A stretch of DNA of 64,000 nt from Armillaria gallica (taxonomy: Eukaryota; Basidiomycota; Agaricomycetes; Agaricales; Physalacriaceae), in assembly GCA_037576215.1 (NCBI GenBank), contig JBANDB010000018.1:806001-870000 (forward strand). Direction: 5' to 3'. Positions within the stretch are counted from its first letter, which is position 1, and each line of letters starts with the position of its first letter. Below, in pieces: positions 12,365 through 22,577 of this stretch. Under the pieces are notes generated by a model. It made no database searches. It saw only the letters and a program-made list of their open reading frames with translations, and had not been told where the DNA came from. The position numbers were made by a program, and so were the translations under genes.

Positions 12365-13122
12365 TTGATGGCTTGCCAACCTACGACGAACCGAGGCAGC
12401 ACCGCGTACGACACCCAATCAGCGATCCCTCACCTATACGCTACCATCACCAAGGACGGCGATGATGACGATGGTTCGCCACCCGTTGCCTCGAAACCGG
12501 TACCATCCCTACCTATCCCCCTACCTAGCCATCTCCCGCATCGGCATCAGAACCAACCTCCGACGCACGGTGATCTCATACACGGAAACGACCATGGGCG
12601 AAGCGGAGGATCCGAAATCGAGTGCCATCTGCAAGCACGGCGCGGGGACGAGCGTTCAGCAATGACGATGACAATGACGAACAAGGCGACGACGACGACG
12701 ATGACAGGAGGGCCGGGAAGGGTCTGGGAACATTGGAGGAAGATAGGGCATGGGTGCAATGGAAGGAGAACGTGGCGGGGAGGGTGCAGGAAGGTGGAAC
12801 GGTGCAGGCAGGAGGGCGGGAGCAAGATCGGGTCCCGACATCTGACGAATGCAGCGGTGACAGTGTTCATCTGGGCGTCGATCCTACTCCCCAGTATGTG
12901 ACTGATGACACTAACACTAAGACGACAGCTACGCGAGCACCGACGGCCCCGCCGCTGTTCCCCGGCCCGATACCAACATTGGTCCCTACTGTCCGCCCCA
13001 GGTTCGAAATAACCCCCATCTCCATGCTTCCCCCATTTTCGACATGGGGGATCGTGGCTATCAGGCCTGTTTTCCTATCCGACGTCGTCATCACCGACGA
13101 TGTTGATGGATTTGGGCACTAG
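12365..13122 (+). CDS. Hypothetical low-complexity protein, exon structure unresolved
   Basis: A GC-rich island stands out from its AT-richer surroundings and has overlapping open frames on the plus strand (12365-12901 and 12622-13122). The second is the more protein-like: an Asp-rich run near its start (NDDDNDEQGDDDDDDRR), then RAWVQWKENVAGRV, and a Thr/Pro-rich tail. The first frame begins MMACQPTTNRGST and has its own Asp run (DGDDDDG). The two could be joined by an intron that I could not place with confidence. No domain recognised. It could equally be a decayed gene or GC-rich non-coding DNA whose composition keeps frames open by chance. Confidence 0.3.
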
Positions 13123-13126
13123 AAAT

Positions 13127-13192
13127 TCCGCGTGGTCACCTGCGTGGTACCACGCTGGCGTGGTGCGTGGCCACGCAGCCACGCAATTTACT
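13127..13192. repeat. GCGTGG/CCACGC cluster 1
   Basis: Dense GCGTGG words followed by CCACGC words, so the left part reads GCGTGG on + and the right part on -. The whole is close to a large imperfect palindrome just after the GC-rich island. Confidence 0.6.
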
Positions 13193-13605
13193 AGTTGAAC
13201 CCAAATAATTTTATATGTTTATACTGCGCGATGCTCTGAATGCTTTCTCAAAGGTATCATTATATTAATTCCGTGTTTATTCGTGAGTTGTCTCCAACTA
13301 AGATACCCGAGTTGGAAAATGATTTCGAAGCTCAACTTCCGCCAAACACAGTGTATTGAACTTCGGACCTATGGTTTCTGGTTCCTAATGCATCTTAAAT
13401 GTACATATATATAATTAGGAGAAGGTCCTACATTGAAACCAGGATACTCTCTCGTTCTATGTCTCTAAAGATCATAAACTAGTATTGTAGATATGAGTTA
13501 CCCATGGATTTTACATCTATATTGCTTCAATACAGCTTCAATGTGTCGAGGACCGTCCCAGTTGGCGATAAAACGCACTAACAAATGTTACTTAATTATG
13601 TGCAC

Positions 13606-13671
13606 GCAGCCGACCACGCTGATGTACCACGCAGCCACGCGGACCACGCAGGCACCACGCAGGCTTCACAT
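13606..13671. repeat. GCGTGG/CCACGC cluster 2
   Basis: Six or so CCACGC words in the same orientation with 3-10 nt spacers (pattern ACCACGCAG). It shares words with clusters 1 and 3 but is not a simple tandem repeat. Confidence 0.6.
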
Positions 13672-14137
13672 TGAGATAACATTGGTCCATACAAGGTTGC
13701 CCTTAGAAAGTGCATCATTCGCGTAATTGCATTTTAATTGGCTTGTTTCTTTGGTGTCGCTCATTCCAACTACAGAATACTGTATTCTTCCATTGGTGTG
13801 CTCTTCACAGGGAACCCCACATCGTGTACCTCATTACTTCTAGCTTAGACAACTGCCTCTAAGGCACTTTTATACTGTTAGGATACTCATAAAAGTATCT
13901 ACTTCGGCTACAATGCTTTTGATACTCTTAAACTTGTCAATCTCCTTCAAATGATATTTTCATACCATTGACCACATTTTAAAGTGTTCAATATCCTACC
14001 AATGCATCCGTATTTAAACCTTACAGATCATAATGAAGCTGGTTCTATGGAAAAAAGCAACAGAAATTAACGGAACGCGTCGACTCTCGTCGCGTTTGAT
14101 GGACTTGATCAACTTTTGATAGGAGTGCAGCAATGTG

Positions 14138-14181
14138 TCAACCACGCTGACAACCACGCAGCCACGCAGGCTACCACGCTG
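14138..14181. repeat. GCGTGG/CCACGC cluster 3
   Basis: Four CCACGC words within 44 nt, including CCACGCAGCCACGCAGG, which is nearly shared with the other clusters. The spacing between clusters is about 480 and 530 nt. Confidence 0.6.
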
Positions 14182-15898
14182 AATTCTTCTTGCCCGATGG
14201 ATTTGAGTTCCCAACGCCGTCTTGAACGCCGTCTTCGCCCTTTGAGTCCGCCAAACATGGAGTCCTCCAAATTGGATTTCATACGACGTCCTCGAGATCG
14301 ATGCAGTAAATTCCCTTATTCTTTAGTTCCCTCTTCTACCATAATCTAGCACTTTCCTTACCATTTACCTTACATTTCTTACTAATAATGAACCTTCACA
14401 ATCCTTCGAAACGTCTAGAATATCATAGAACATATTAGTCGTCGAGCTTCGCGCTATATGACATGTTGAGTACCAGCCCGTAATATATCTGATTTTACCT
14501 CCTTAACTTTGACGAACCTTGCAACCGCGAGCTCGCGTACCTCTGAGCACCCACCTTGAGACAACTTTTATCAGCTCGGAGCTATCGTACCTTCTTCTCG
14601 AAGCCATTCCCTTAGCTTAGTCACAACACTGCGCCTTAAAATATCCTTCATTCGACACCATATACATATCTTAAGCTTACAACCTACCTCGTCCTCCGCT
14701 CGCTAATTCCGATTTAGCTCAGCAAGTATTCCAAAGGTCAAAGGTCCGTCCTGGAACCCAATCCTTGACAACGATATTTCATGGGAGGCGACCACCGAAG
14801 CTAATGGAGCGTTGTAGGAGCATCGGAAACGGTGAAGTACCGTAATCGGGGAGAGTTGCATGACAGGACGGCATGTACAGCCACAGCCATCATGTCCAGA
14901 CTGATATCCGACCCGTCGAAGAGTGGGGGACGGTCATGTCAGGTGCGTGAGGACAGGAGAATGGTAGTGGATGGCGGTTATGGGATGGGAGGGGCATATA
15001 ACACGAAATCAGAGTGCGAATCAAGCAAGGCACCAACGACAGCCAATTGAGAAGCTCTCCGACGATACTGTTTGCCAGGAGTACGTATAGCTAATTCCCA
15101 TGCGACTGTGTACCCCAGAAGACCCCAGCACCGGCACGAGCGAGGAGGCTCTGCACAAACGCCAGCAATCCATACAGATCGAGGTTTTCCGCGGGAGGCA
15201 TGGTCTCCGTAGAGAGCGGTTGTCGGGTTGATGTCCTCCTCAGTGTTTAAGACAAGCTCGCAGCATAAGGAATCGAGAAGAGAAGAGGGGGCCTCGAAGC
15301 TCTTTGAGCGAGGAGTCTGATGGTGGTAGTTGCCCTCCCTTTTTACCGTTTTTGAACCTATCTCAAGGAGACGCTCGTATGCCATTTTGCCGGACGCCGT
15401 TTGCGAAGTCAATCGAGAAAGGGATGCACATCGTCTACCCGGACGGTGAACGAACGTTTCGGCTGCGAGTTGCTGGCCTACGTATTCTTTTCAGGTACAT
15501 CATTATCCATGTCGTTGAATGTCCAGGCCACTGTAGGTCGCACTAGCATGGTGGTACTGAAACTGGAAATGTGAGTAAATAGTTTACTGCAAACAAGCAG
15601 CATATGCTTAGCGGATAGTCAACAGCTTAAGGAGAACGCACAATACGGGCACTTGGTGGAGTTGGTGCAGCGCATGCTATGTAAGGAGTTAGCGTGTGGT
15701 TGTACGTTCGATTGTTACAGTGTCCAATTCCATAAAGGTTGCGTATGGTTGAGTTTTATTGGGCTCATGGGCGAGGATTGCTGCAGCCTGCCAGTAGGGT
15801 AGCGCACGAACCCTCCAGGCTGGTAAGTATCCGTTTACTGAGCTTTTCCAGGAGGGGTAGTTTTGCTACTGTAACTTACCGTTACTTACCTACCATGT
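14182..15898. other. No recognised gene
   Basis: Open frames at 14978-15412 (-) and 15304-15546 (+) overlap each other. Neither carries a motif I recognise. Treated as non-coding or decayed. Confidence 0.35.
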
Positions 15899-15993
15899 GC
15901 CGGTACTCTGCAATCGCCTCTTCCATCCTCTCTCGCCCAGATGGGACTCGTGCGATTGTCGTAAGTGTAGCTCGTAGCGGTCGGGCTCTTTGA
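15899..15993 (+). repeat. Dispersed repeat D, copy 1
   Basis: Roughly 90 bases starting CCGGTACTCTGCAATCGC match 42727-42818 at about 90 percent identity by eye, in the same orientation. In the second location the repeat lies just upstream of unit B. It may be a detached part of the same repeat family. Confidence 0.65.
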
Positions 15994-16345
15994 CGCCGTC
16001 TTCGATTTAGCGAATGTAAGCGCTGGTGCGGCCGCTTTTCAACGGTTAAGTATTGACGGATACCATCCTCTAGCAGCGCCATCCATAAATTCAAAACTGT
16101 ATATTGTGAGTTGATTCCTATATCTGGAAATGATCATAAGAAAATCAGACTACGGCGTTCTAGCCTTCCCATTCCTGCGCGGAACTTTGAGTAACGGGCA
16201 CTCGCTGCTGATGCACCGGAGAACTTTACAGAACAATTTTCCAGATCCTCTGGTTCGACCTGTTCCTGTGAGAGTGAGGCATCGCTTTTCTTGTTATCAT
16301 AGTTTTTTGCTATCATAGTTCTCATTGCGGAGATTATTGCACAGA

Positions 16346-17140
16346 TTATGGAATGAATTTGAGTGGTCCATCTACAATCTCCAGCATCGTGGCGTGTAGC
16401 CAGTCCAAAAAAATACCCTCATGTGCGGCTGCTTCAATCAGGAGAATGTCCAAATCACCATCCACATACAAGTCCATCTTTGCCTTGCCTTCCAGAATTT
16501 CATTAACAGACAAATTATTAACCCCAACCTATAGAGAGCTTCACTGGATCGTCTTTGAAACAAGAAAGACAGGCGTACAGGTTTTCGGACGACAAAATGC
16601 ACTCGGATCTGGCCATAAATAATGAAGTAATGGACTTCAGATGGCAAAGGTATACGCACCTTGATATCCTGATATGTAAATGGAGGCGAAGATTGTCTAC
16701 CAAAGACGAAGGATTCAAATAGCTTTGGTCGCAAGCACACATCACCGAGACCCTGCTGGTACGTCTTGGGATCCACTACCTGAACCCAGGGACGGTGCCC
16801 TGGTTCTGTCAGATAACGCTGAAATAAATGCCCAATATGCCGCACGACCTGTGCACACTCATTGATTATAGTGGCGTTCGTAGAGGGCTCTCCGGGGGCA
16901 GCGTGTGGGGGCTCGAAATTGATAGAGATGCGCTCAACGACAGAGCATATGAAGCGTAGACGCTGGGGTAGATAGCTTGAATTGCCCTGAAATCTTGTTG
17001 ACAGACGCATGTTGGGGGTTTAACAAGGCTACAAATCTGTTTATAAGCCATTGCCCACCACCGATCGGGCCGATCAGGATTCGTCATCTCTCTCGGATAT
17101 CGCTGGGTGGATCATAGATCTCCGCTAAAGCGCTGAACAT
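16346..17140 (-). CDS. Hypothetical protein, multi-exon
   Basis: Probable minus-strand gene: ATG at 17138-17140, TAA at 16346-16348. The segments look coding and are separated by short candidate introns. They start MFSALAEIYDPPSDIREM and DRPDRWWAMAYKQICSL. Then RLRFICSVVERISINFEPP, QVVRHIGHLFQRYL and LGDVCLRPKLFESFVFG follow, with an intron ending in GCCAG into IRVHFVVRKPVRL, and finally MDLYVDGDLDILLIEAAAHE with FLDWLHATMLEIVDGPL. I do not recognise the family. The C-terminal acidic block is well formed and argues against a random frame. Splice sites are inferred by eye, so the protein length is uncertain (about 220-240 aa). Confidence 0.45.
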
Positions 17141-17299
17141 GGGCAATGCCGCAATTTAGATGCCGAGGTATCTTGGCTAGAAAAGAGCTAGATGCCTCGC
17201 GACGAAGAGCAGGGCCGCTTTCCACGTATAGTTACAAGCTGGTATTGTTCCGTTGGGGGGATTTTTGGACGAAAGACATGCCATCACCGGTGCTGATGT

Positions 17300-17560
17300 T
17301 CTTGCAGACTTGTCCTCGATTCGAGAGGTAATGCCCTCAGGATAGGGACATATGGCGGGATTGGGATTCGGCTGTGGGAAGAAGATAAATTCTTTGAATG
17401 CTGCATCGTCTTTGCGACGGAACATGAGGAGATTCATGCGGACACGGATTATGATGAAGGAAGGGAGCGGGTCCTCCGGGCTGGACACGATGTGGACCTC
17501 AATATCATCCCATTTCAGAGCTTGATTGGCACCTCAGTAGCAGGAGCTCTCGGACGCAAG
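17300..17560 (-). pseudogene. Fragment resembling a DUF3435/FluG-type recombinase-like domain
   Basis: The minus strand reads ALKWDDIEVHIVSSPEDPLP, then FIIIRVRMNLLMFRRKDD, FKEFIFFPQPNPN and AICP. The arrangement (ALKWxDI, a dipeptide-DP turn, a beta strand, a basic strand, then F-x-P and xxxCP) resembles the DUF3435/FluG-domain family of fungal tyrosine-recombinase-like proteins, as I recall that family. The catalytic Arg/His/Tyr positions are not visible. The piece stops within about 50 nt of the left edge of repeat unit A, suggesting that it was truncated there. The assignment is tentative; it might instead be an exon of the hypothetical gene just downstream. Confidence 0.35.
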
Positions 17561-17710
17561 AATACAGGGAAGTGAAAATGTTTGTGATCACTGCACATAG
17601 CTCGGCGCTGCGATCGGCATGCTCCTTGAGGCGCTGAAAGTGATAACCACCGCAGTCGGGCGGTTGAATCGGACAACGAACAGCTCTTTGTCAGACCCTG
17701 TAGCGCCATC

Positions 17711-18177
17711 GTGTTTCTCTACACGCTCTATAACGCAGAATCCTTGACAGCATGTAATATAAGGCTCACACCGGAAGTTTGTGCGAAGGTGGCTCAGAGA
17801 TTTAACAGGATTTCCTCAATATTACATTCGCGACGTCTAAGTACTCGAACGGCCTGCCGAGCTTCATCTTCTATGATAACAATTGTCAGCTAATTCGCCA
17901 CGCCTGGATACGGGGAGGTGCTTACTATAACAAGACGGGGATAGCCGTAGAGACCCGGTATGCGAAATCCCACACAGAGAGACTAATGAGTTTTGTGGCA
18001 AACGGTGCCTTTCTTCGAGATTTCCAGGGCTGAAGAGGGGCTGGTCGCGATGAGAAGGTAGGACGGAGGTTCAACGCGTCCTCAGCGGAGCAAGCGAACG
18101 CCTGGTTTGGAAGAGAATCACCGATGTTGGTGCCGGAGGAGGTGCTCAGAGAGCAGGTCGCCCTAATATTGGAATAA
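17711..18177 (+). pseudogene. KDZ-type (CxC5/6-like) transposase fragment
   Basis: One frame encodes GLPSFIFYDNNCQL, a motif of the transposase core seen in fungal KDZ (Kyakuja-Dileera-Zisupton) proteins with cysteine-cluster domains. Downstream in the same frame is RFNASSAEQANAWFG, which matches the second conserved block (xFNSSxAEQxNAWFG in family members I know). An in-frame TGA at 18031-18033 and missing flanking domains show it is dead. The preceding segment (SLTACNIRLTPEVCAKVAQR) is in another frame. The same fragment recurs at 43289-43755 with only a few differences. Confidence 0.65.
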
Positions 18178-18197
18178 ACGTAGAGGTAATCGACTCT

Positions 18198-18308
18198 GTG
18201 GTAGGAGCGCCGCCATGAAATAACAGCAGAATCCCAGCGCCCACTTGAAGCACTCCGCTCTAGGCGTGGTAGGATCACCGTCATGGAATAACGGCCCAAT
18301 CCCAGCGC
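18198..18308 (+). repeat. 43-bp direct repeat pair in unit A leader
   Basis: 18198-18240 and 18266-18308 both run GTGGTAGGA...CATGRAATAAC...AATCCCAGCGC with about eight differences. Weaker relatives of the CCATGRRATR core occur near 18331 and 18380. The same array is present in unit B. Confidence 0.6.
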
Positions 18309-18574
18309 ACAGTGTGATGCTAGACCTCCAGCCATGAGATGAGCAGGTTAGGTCCAGTCATCCGAGCAAATACACCGCCGCCATGGGATGGCAGTTGGGT
18401 GGGAGTGCGTGAGATCGACATTACTTAGAGCCGGAAGCAACTTAGTGTAGTATTTGCACATGTTTGTATCTGAAGCTGTCGGAGTTTCAACCAGACAGGA
18501 AATTTTGCACCAAGTCCGAACCTCTTCACGACCAGCCCTATATTCAATGGCGCGGGACATTGCCAACTGAACGA

Positions 18575-18688
18575 GCCAAGGTTCCACTTTGGCGCCGTCT
18601 TTTGGCTCGTAAACTTCTTGCCAAGGTCCCACTTTGGCAGGGTTTGAATCTCCTGGTACCCAAACTCCTGCTAAGGTCCCACTTTAGC
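18575..18688 (+). promoter_or_regulatory. Three 19-nt hairpins upstream of the 966-aa gene
   Basis: The three elements lie at 18575-18593, 18620-18638 and 18670-18688. Each folds as an 8-bp stem with a 3-nt loop: GCCAAGGTTCCACTTTGGC, GCCAAGGTCCCACTTTGGC and GCTAAGGTCCCACTTTAGC. In the third, a C-G pair has become T-A, changing both sides of the stem. The second and third are each followed by CAG[G/A]GTTTGAATC. They end about 110 nt before the inferred ATG. In unit B the third stem is broken by one G-to-A change. A protein-binding or RNA role is inference. Confidence 0.5.
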
Positions 18689-18798
18689 AGAGTTTGAATC
18701 GCGAATTCACGGCTAAGATTCTGAGTCACGTACACGGTACGCTCACATACGAACCAGGATGATGTTGAAGCAGGCTGACACCTCTCCAGATTGCCACT

Positions 18799-21753
18799 AT
18801 GTCTTCCAACGCGGGCGCGAGTCCTTCAACAGGCGCTGCTGCCACTGACAGGTATTTTCTTTTCGCCCAGTTGGCCTTATACTTGTCGGGTTGACATTGG
18901 AACAGCGCCTCCCTTCGAAAGATTGTAAGCACTGAGGGCGGCGGGCAATTCGTCCTCTTGGGGACCGAGAGTCTTCCACCCATCCCGATCGCCGTCACAG
19001 ACCCACTCGATGACTTTCCCCGCGATCCAAAAATCTATTTGGCGCGTACCTGGTCGGTGAACTCCATTCCGTATCAGGCGTTTGTTCCTGTAGATACCTA
19101 CTCCGCCTGTCAATGTCAGCTTTTGCGCTGTCTGAACTACACGCGGGGGAGCGTACCTTTGGAATTGAAGGGGAAGAAGTGGTACCTTCGTGAGGATGTG
19201 TACAAGGATTGGCGGGACCTCGAGATGGCACTGTTGCGGCTGAGGGAGTTCTCACAATCTGCCACTACCGACTTCCACCCGAGAACTCGACTATTCAGCT
19301 GGCCCGAGCCCCGCCGGTACGGTTATGCAGGCGGTGATGGCAACCGCACCAAGCTAGGCTGGAGGATCATGAACTCACGGGCGGCGTTCATCCTGGTTAT
19401 GGCTGAAATCACGTACAATTCAGCCTGCCGGCCGAATTTCTGGGAGGAGGTGGTCTATCAGCACTTTGGCCGACATATGACAGACCTACTGAAGGAAAGT
19501 TGGATGGCTCGTGATGGAGAGGGCTACGATCCCCTACAATCCAAGAATGGGGACAATCGTCCACTGGAACGCGTGGGTCTGTTTGTGGATGCCGATAGGT
19601 GCCTGTTTGGTCGGGCAGTTCCATCAATGATTCGGGCGCGTATACCTCTGTGGATTATCTGGGGAAAGTGTCTGATCCCTGAGCAAGCGGAGAGGGGCCT
19701 TGAGTCGTACAGACCCACGGAAAGAGAAGTTCGCGAGGCGGAACCATGGGCATTCACACCACCGCCGCCGCCGCTTCCGAAAATCACAATAGGGCTACGA
19801 GACGTTCGGCAGGAATCATGGCTTCACGGCGACCGCTCTCGCAGGCAAATTGAAGCACCGTCGGGTATGCCAGCATTCCAGGAGGGAGGAACTTGGGAGG
19901 TTGCACCGTGCTGGGGTGTCGACCATGATCTGCCTCCGGAGCCGATGCAGGTCGAATGGGGGGCTCCACCTCCTGACTTGCCACCCGAACAAGGGCCAAA
20001 GATTGCCCACGAGCCCGTCGAGAAGTCGGAGATACACCATGGGCAGCGTCTGCGTGAGACTTGGCAGGATTTCTTTGCGCGCCGTGAGGCTAAGAACGTG
20101 CTTAGGCGTGAGAAGGAAAGCGAGCAGAGTCGGCAGGTGCGGTTCCAAAGAGAGGAACACGCACGCCAATTCAAAATGCCAGGCTCGAAGGGCGCTCATG
20201 TGTTTGTATGGACGCGGGATGAAGAGAAAGGTTATCTCGTTCGAAAGCATGTGGTGCGTGGTCAGGTTGAAGACACCTGGGGCGACTATCAGGATACTCA
20301 GCGCCGATACGACGGGTTCCACAATGAATGGGACTTGAACTGGGAATTCGACCCCAATGCGCGAGACGACAGCGAGGGCTACGAGAACAACGCTGACCTG
20401 GCAGAGGAACTTTATGGCGACCTCGACAACGCCGTAACTCCGCCGACCGCGCTCTTAGATCGTGTGGATGAGGCTGAGGGACAGAATAGAGCCAACGCAA
20501 ACCAAGATCTGGATTGGGAAGAGCTAGGGCGCAGGCTGTCTAGGTGCGACGCAGGTAGTTTGGCGTCGGAAAAGGTGTACTGTCGGTCTTTGGAAAGGGT
20601 GCTGTCTCAGTACCATGGCATCCGGATCCCTGCTACTCGAGAGTCGGAGCTGACACCATTGCAAGCCAAGAAGGCGACAAACTGCCTAAGGGCCCTGTCT
20701 TGTCGAAATGCCAATAGGAGTGACCAGGATGAGAGGGTGAGCGACAAGAGTCTTGCCGAATGTCTGGATGGGCTTGTGAACCGTGGACCTTCGAAACGGT
20801 TACCAGTTGAGTGGACGGACTTTCATCCCTCAAACCCACACTTCTTACCAAAGTTACTGGTTGCCGGCTTCAAGGTGACCAAAATTGCGCTGAGCCATTC
20901 AGATGCGAGTCTGTACAGCGTCACTCACCCCAAAGAGCCAGATTATGAATTAATCTTGGAAAGGGCGTCTGCAGTAGTGTTGGGTCTCCGTGACAGTTAT
21001 GCTCACACTTTGGATCAAATGACAATGTTCCTGTGCAACTGGGGTGTAAAATTGTCTACTTGCATAAGGGTTCAAGGCCAATGCGAGGAGAGAACGTTCG
21101 TCAGAGCTGCTGAGCGTGTGCCTTACCGAGCCAAGGGTTTTCAGCCAAACATGGAGGATTATCAGAGCTATGTTCGGCGGCGGCGGCAGCTATTTGAGAG
21201 CAATGAGATCCTCCGGGCGGCTTTGAAACACGGTGGCTTGATCTGGCGCCTAGCTGTGGAGGTGGAACATGAGCGATTCGAAGAAGTCGTTCTCAGCGGC
21301 CCATCGAGGAGAGTCACACAGATCGGAGGGGTCCATCACACGGCGGATGGTGACGAGCTGTGGGACGAGGTGCTGACCGAAGATCAAATTGATATCATCT
21401 GTGGCGTCTACAAGGTCGAGTGGTTGGAAGAGAAGAGCCAAGAGCGTAAGAAAGCCGAAAACGACCGTCGAGGGCAGTTGACAGAGCATGTGTCTTGGTT
21501 CCCCAAACCAACGGCATGGAAAGGAAGTGGGCTGGATGTTGGCTTTTGGAGCGCCGACGACGAATCTTGGTATCTGCATCGGGTTGCCAAATATTTAGGC
21601 GGGGACTTCAAGTGCGAGAACCAGACAGAGTGGAGGAAATCCCTCAAGCTGTGTCGCGATGCTCCCAAGGTCTCTGAAGCTCTCGAAATAGCGTCTTGCA
21701 CTTTCCTCGAAAAGTATATTTTGTCTCATTGTGAGTTTTTTTTCTGTGTGTGA
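18799..21753 (+). CDS. Uncharacterised 966-aa protein of an Agaricomycete multi-copy family
   Basis: ATG at 18799; a 54-nt intron at 18852-18905 (GT..AG) joins MSSNAGASPSTGAAATD in phase to a long open exon, giving 966 residues to the stop at 21751-21753. The N-terminal third contains WRIMNSRAAFILVMAEITYN and RARIPLWIIWGKC. A Pro-rich linker (FTPPPPPLPK) follows. Then comes the block ETWQDFFARREAKNVLRREK and PGSKGAHVFVW with DTWGDYQDTQRRYDGFHNEW, which I recognise as recurring in many Agaricomycete proteins of unknown function. The C-terminal part has MEDYQSYVRRRRQLFESNEI. No enzyme motif or membrane segment seen. The intact frame contrasts with the decayed copy in unit B. A second short intron near 21732 (TTGTGAGTTT) is possible and would trim the last residues. 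Confidence 0.75.
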
Positions 21754-22550
21754 CGGCGACTGCAACAACTAACGAAAGCTCAGAATTCTTGTAGGCTGAT
21801 TGCGATTGAAATCTACCATCACACGTAAGACTATTTTCATTGATAAGTGCGGCCCTTACTGATGTTTCCCACAGTAAAAATGTACCATACAGGCTGATAT
21901 AATATAGCGTATATTTGTGTTTTTGATACGAGCGTCTTAAGATGAGTTGAGGTGACAGAAGGCTAGTCTGAAGATGGAACGTCACAAGGGCCACGTATAG
22001 CATCTGAAGTCCGCGCAACAGGAAGGTGCCTCAAGTCATGTCCCAAGGCAAGGCCACTCTGAAGATGGTTGTGCGGCCATGTACTACGCATTCTGGTGGA
22101 TGGAGCCATTCATGGTAAGTTGCACTTTGTTTAGCTGGCCGTAAGTTTCGGTGTTAACCGCATATCAATGTAGATGAGCGCCTGTTGTTCTGGTCTGAAG
22201 GTTGTATCTTTTCTCGAGACTACTCTTAGGATAGGAGACTTATCCTTAAGATTGAGATGGTTGAGTATCAATTCATCAAGATGAGCGGGTGAGTGACCGA
22301 CATCTGCAGACAGTATATTGAACGGCGTCTTTAGATGAACATCATGAACATCATATACTGATGTGTCTCCATGGGCAAGGATGGCATGGCCACCTAAGTC
22401 CAGCTTGGACTTAACGCCATAGGTGGGCGACGGTTTATCTTGAGGTGCGTCGGTGATCCCACCGATGCATGTTTAGACATGACCACTTCCTTTGCGAGGT
22501 CTTGTGTCTTCAGTGGTCTTCACTCGCTGGAAGCTCCGACGTCCTCAATG
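21754..22550. other. 3' region of repeat unit A, non-coding
   Basis: About 800 bases conserved with 45600-46407 at roughly 85-90 percent by eye, with no conserved open frame. It is probably the 3' UTR and the right end of the unit. The right edge GAAGCTCCGACGTCCTCAATG is identical in both copies. Confidence 0.5.
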
Positions 22551-22577
22551 CAATTATCTAACGATGATGATCTCCAG

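Larger units (their letters stand above)
17607..22550 (+). mobile_element. Repeat unit A (full-length copy, about 4.9 kb)
   Basis: The sequence from CGGCATGCTCCTT (17607) to GACGTCCTCAATG (22550) is matched by unit B at about 43195-46407. Similarity ends abruptly on the right at CCTCAATG in both places, with unrelated flanks. Contents in order: a decayed KDZ-transposase-like fragment, a leader with direct repeats and three hairpins, an intact 966-aa gene, and about 0.8 kb of 3' sequence. I see no terminal inverted repeats or target-site duplication, so the mode of spread is unknown (segmental duplication is possible). The right edge abuts an M16-peptidase fragment, the left edge a recombinase-like fragment. 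Confidence 0.75.

Noticed and set aside
17925..18335. A 136-codon minus-strand open frame, identical in units A and B (also 43503-43913)
   Set aside because: It is antisense to the KDZ fragment and leader. Its identity simply reflects the near-identity of this DNA segment, and it has no recognisable motif.
18640..18660. GGGTTTGAATC looked like a tRNA B box
   Set aside because: No A box, no cloverleaf arms and no acceptor stem around it; the motif is part of the hairpin repeat.
22030..22550. Search for terminal inverted repeats or a target duplication at the ends of unit A
   Set aside because: No convincing inverted match between the 17607 and 22550 ends, and the flanking bases differ, so no transposon class is claimed.
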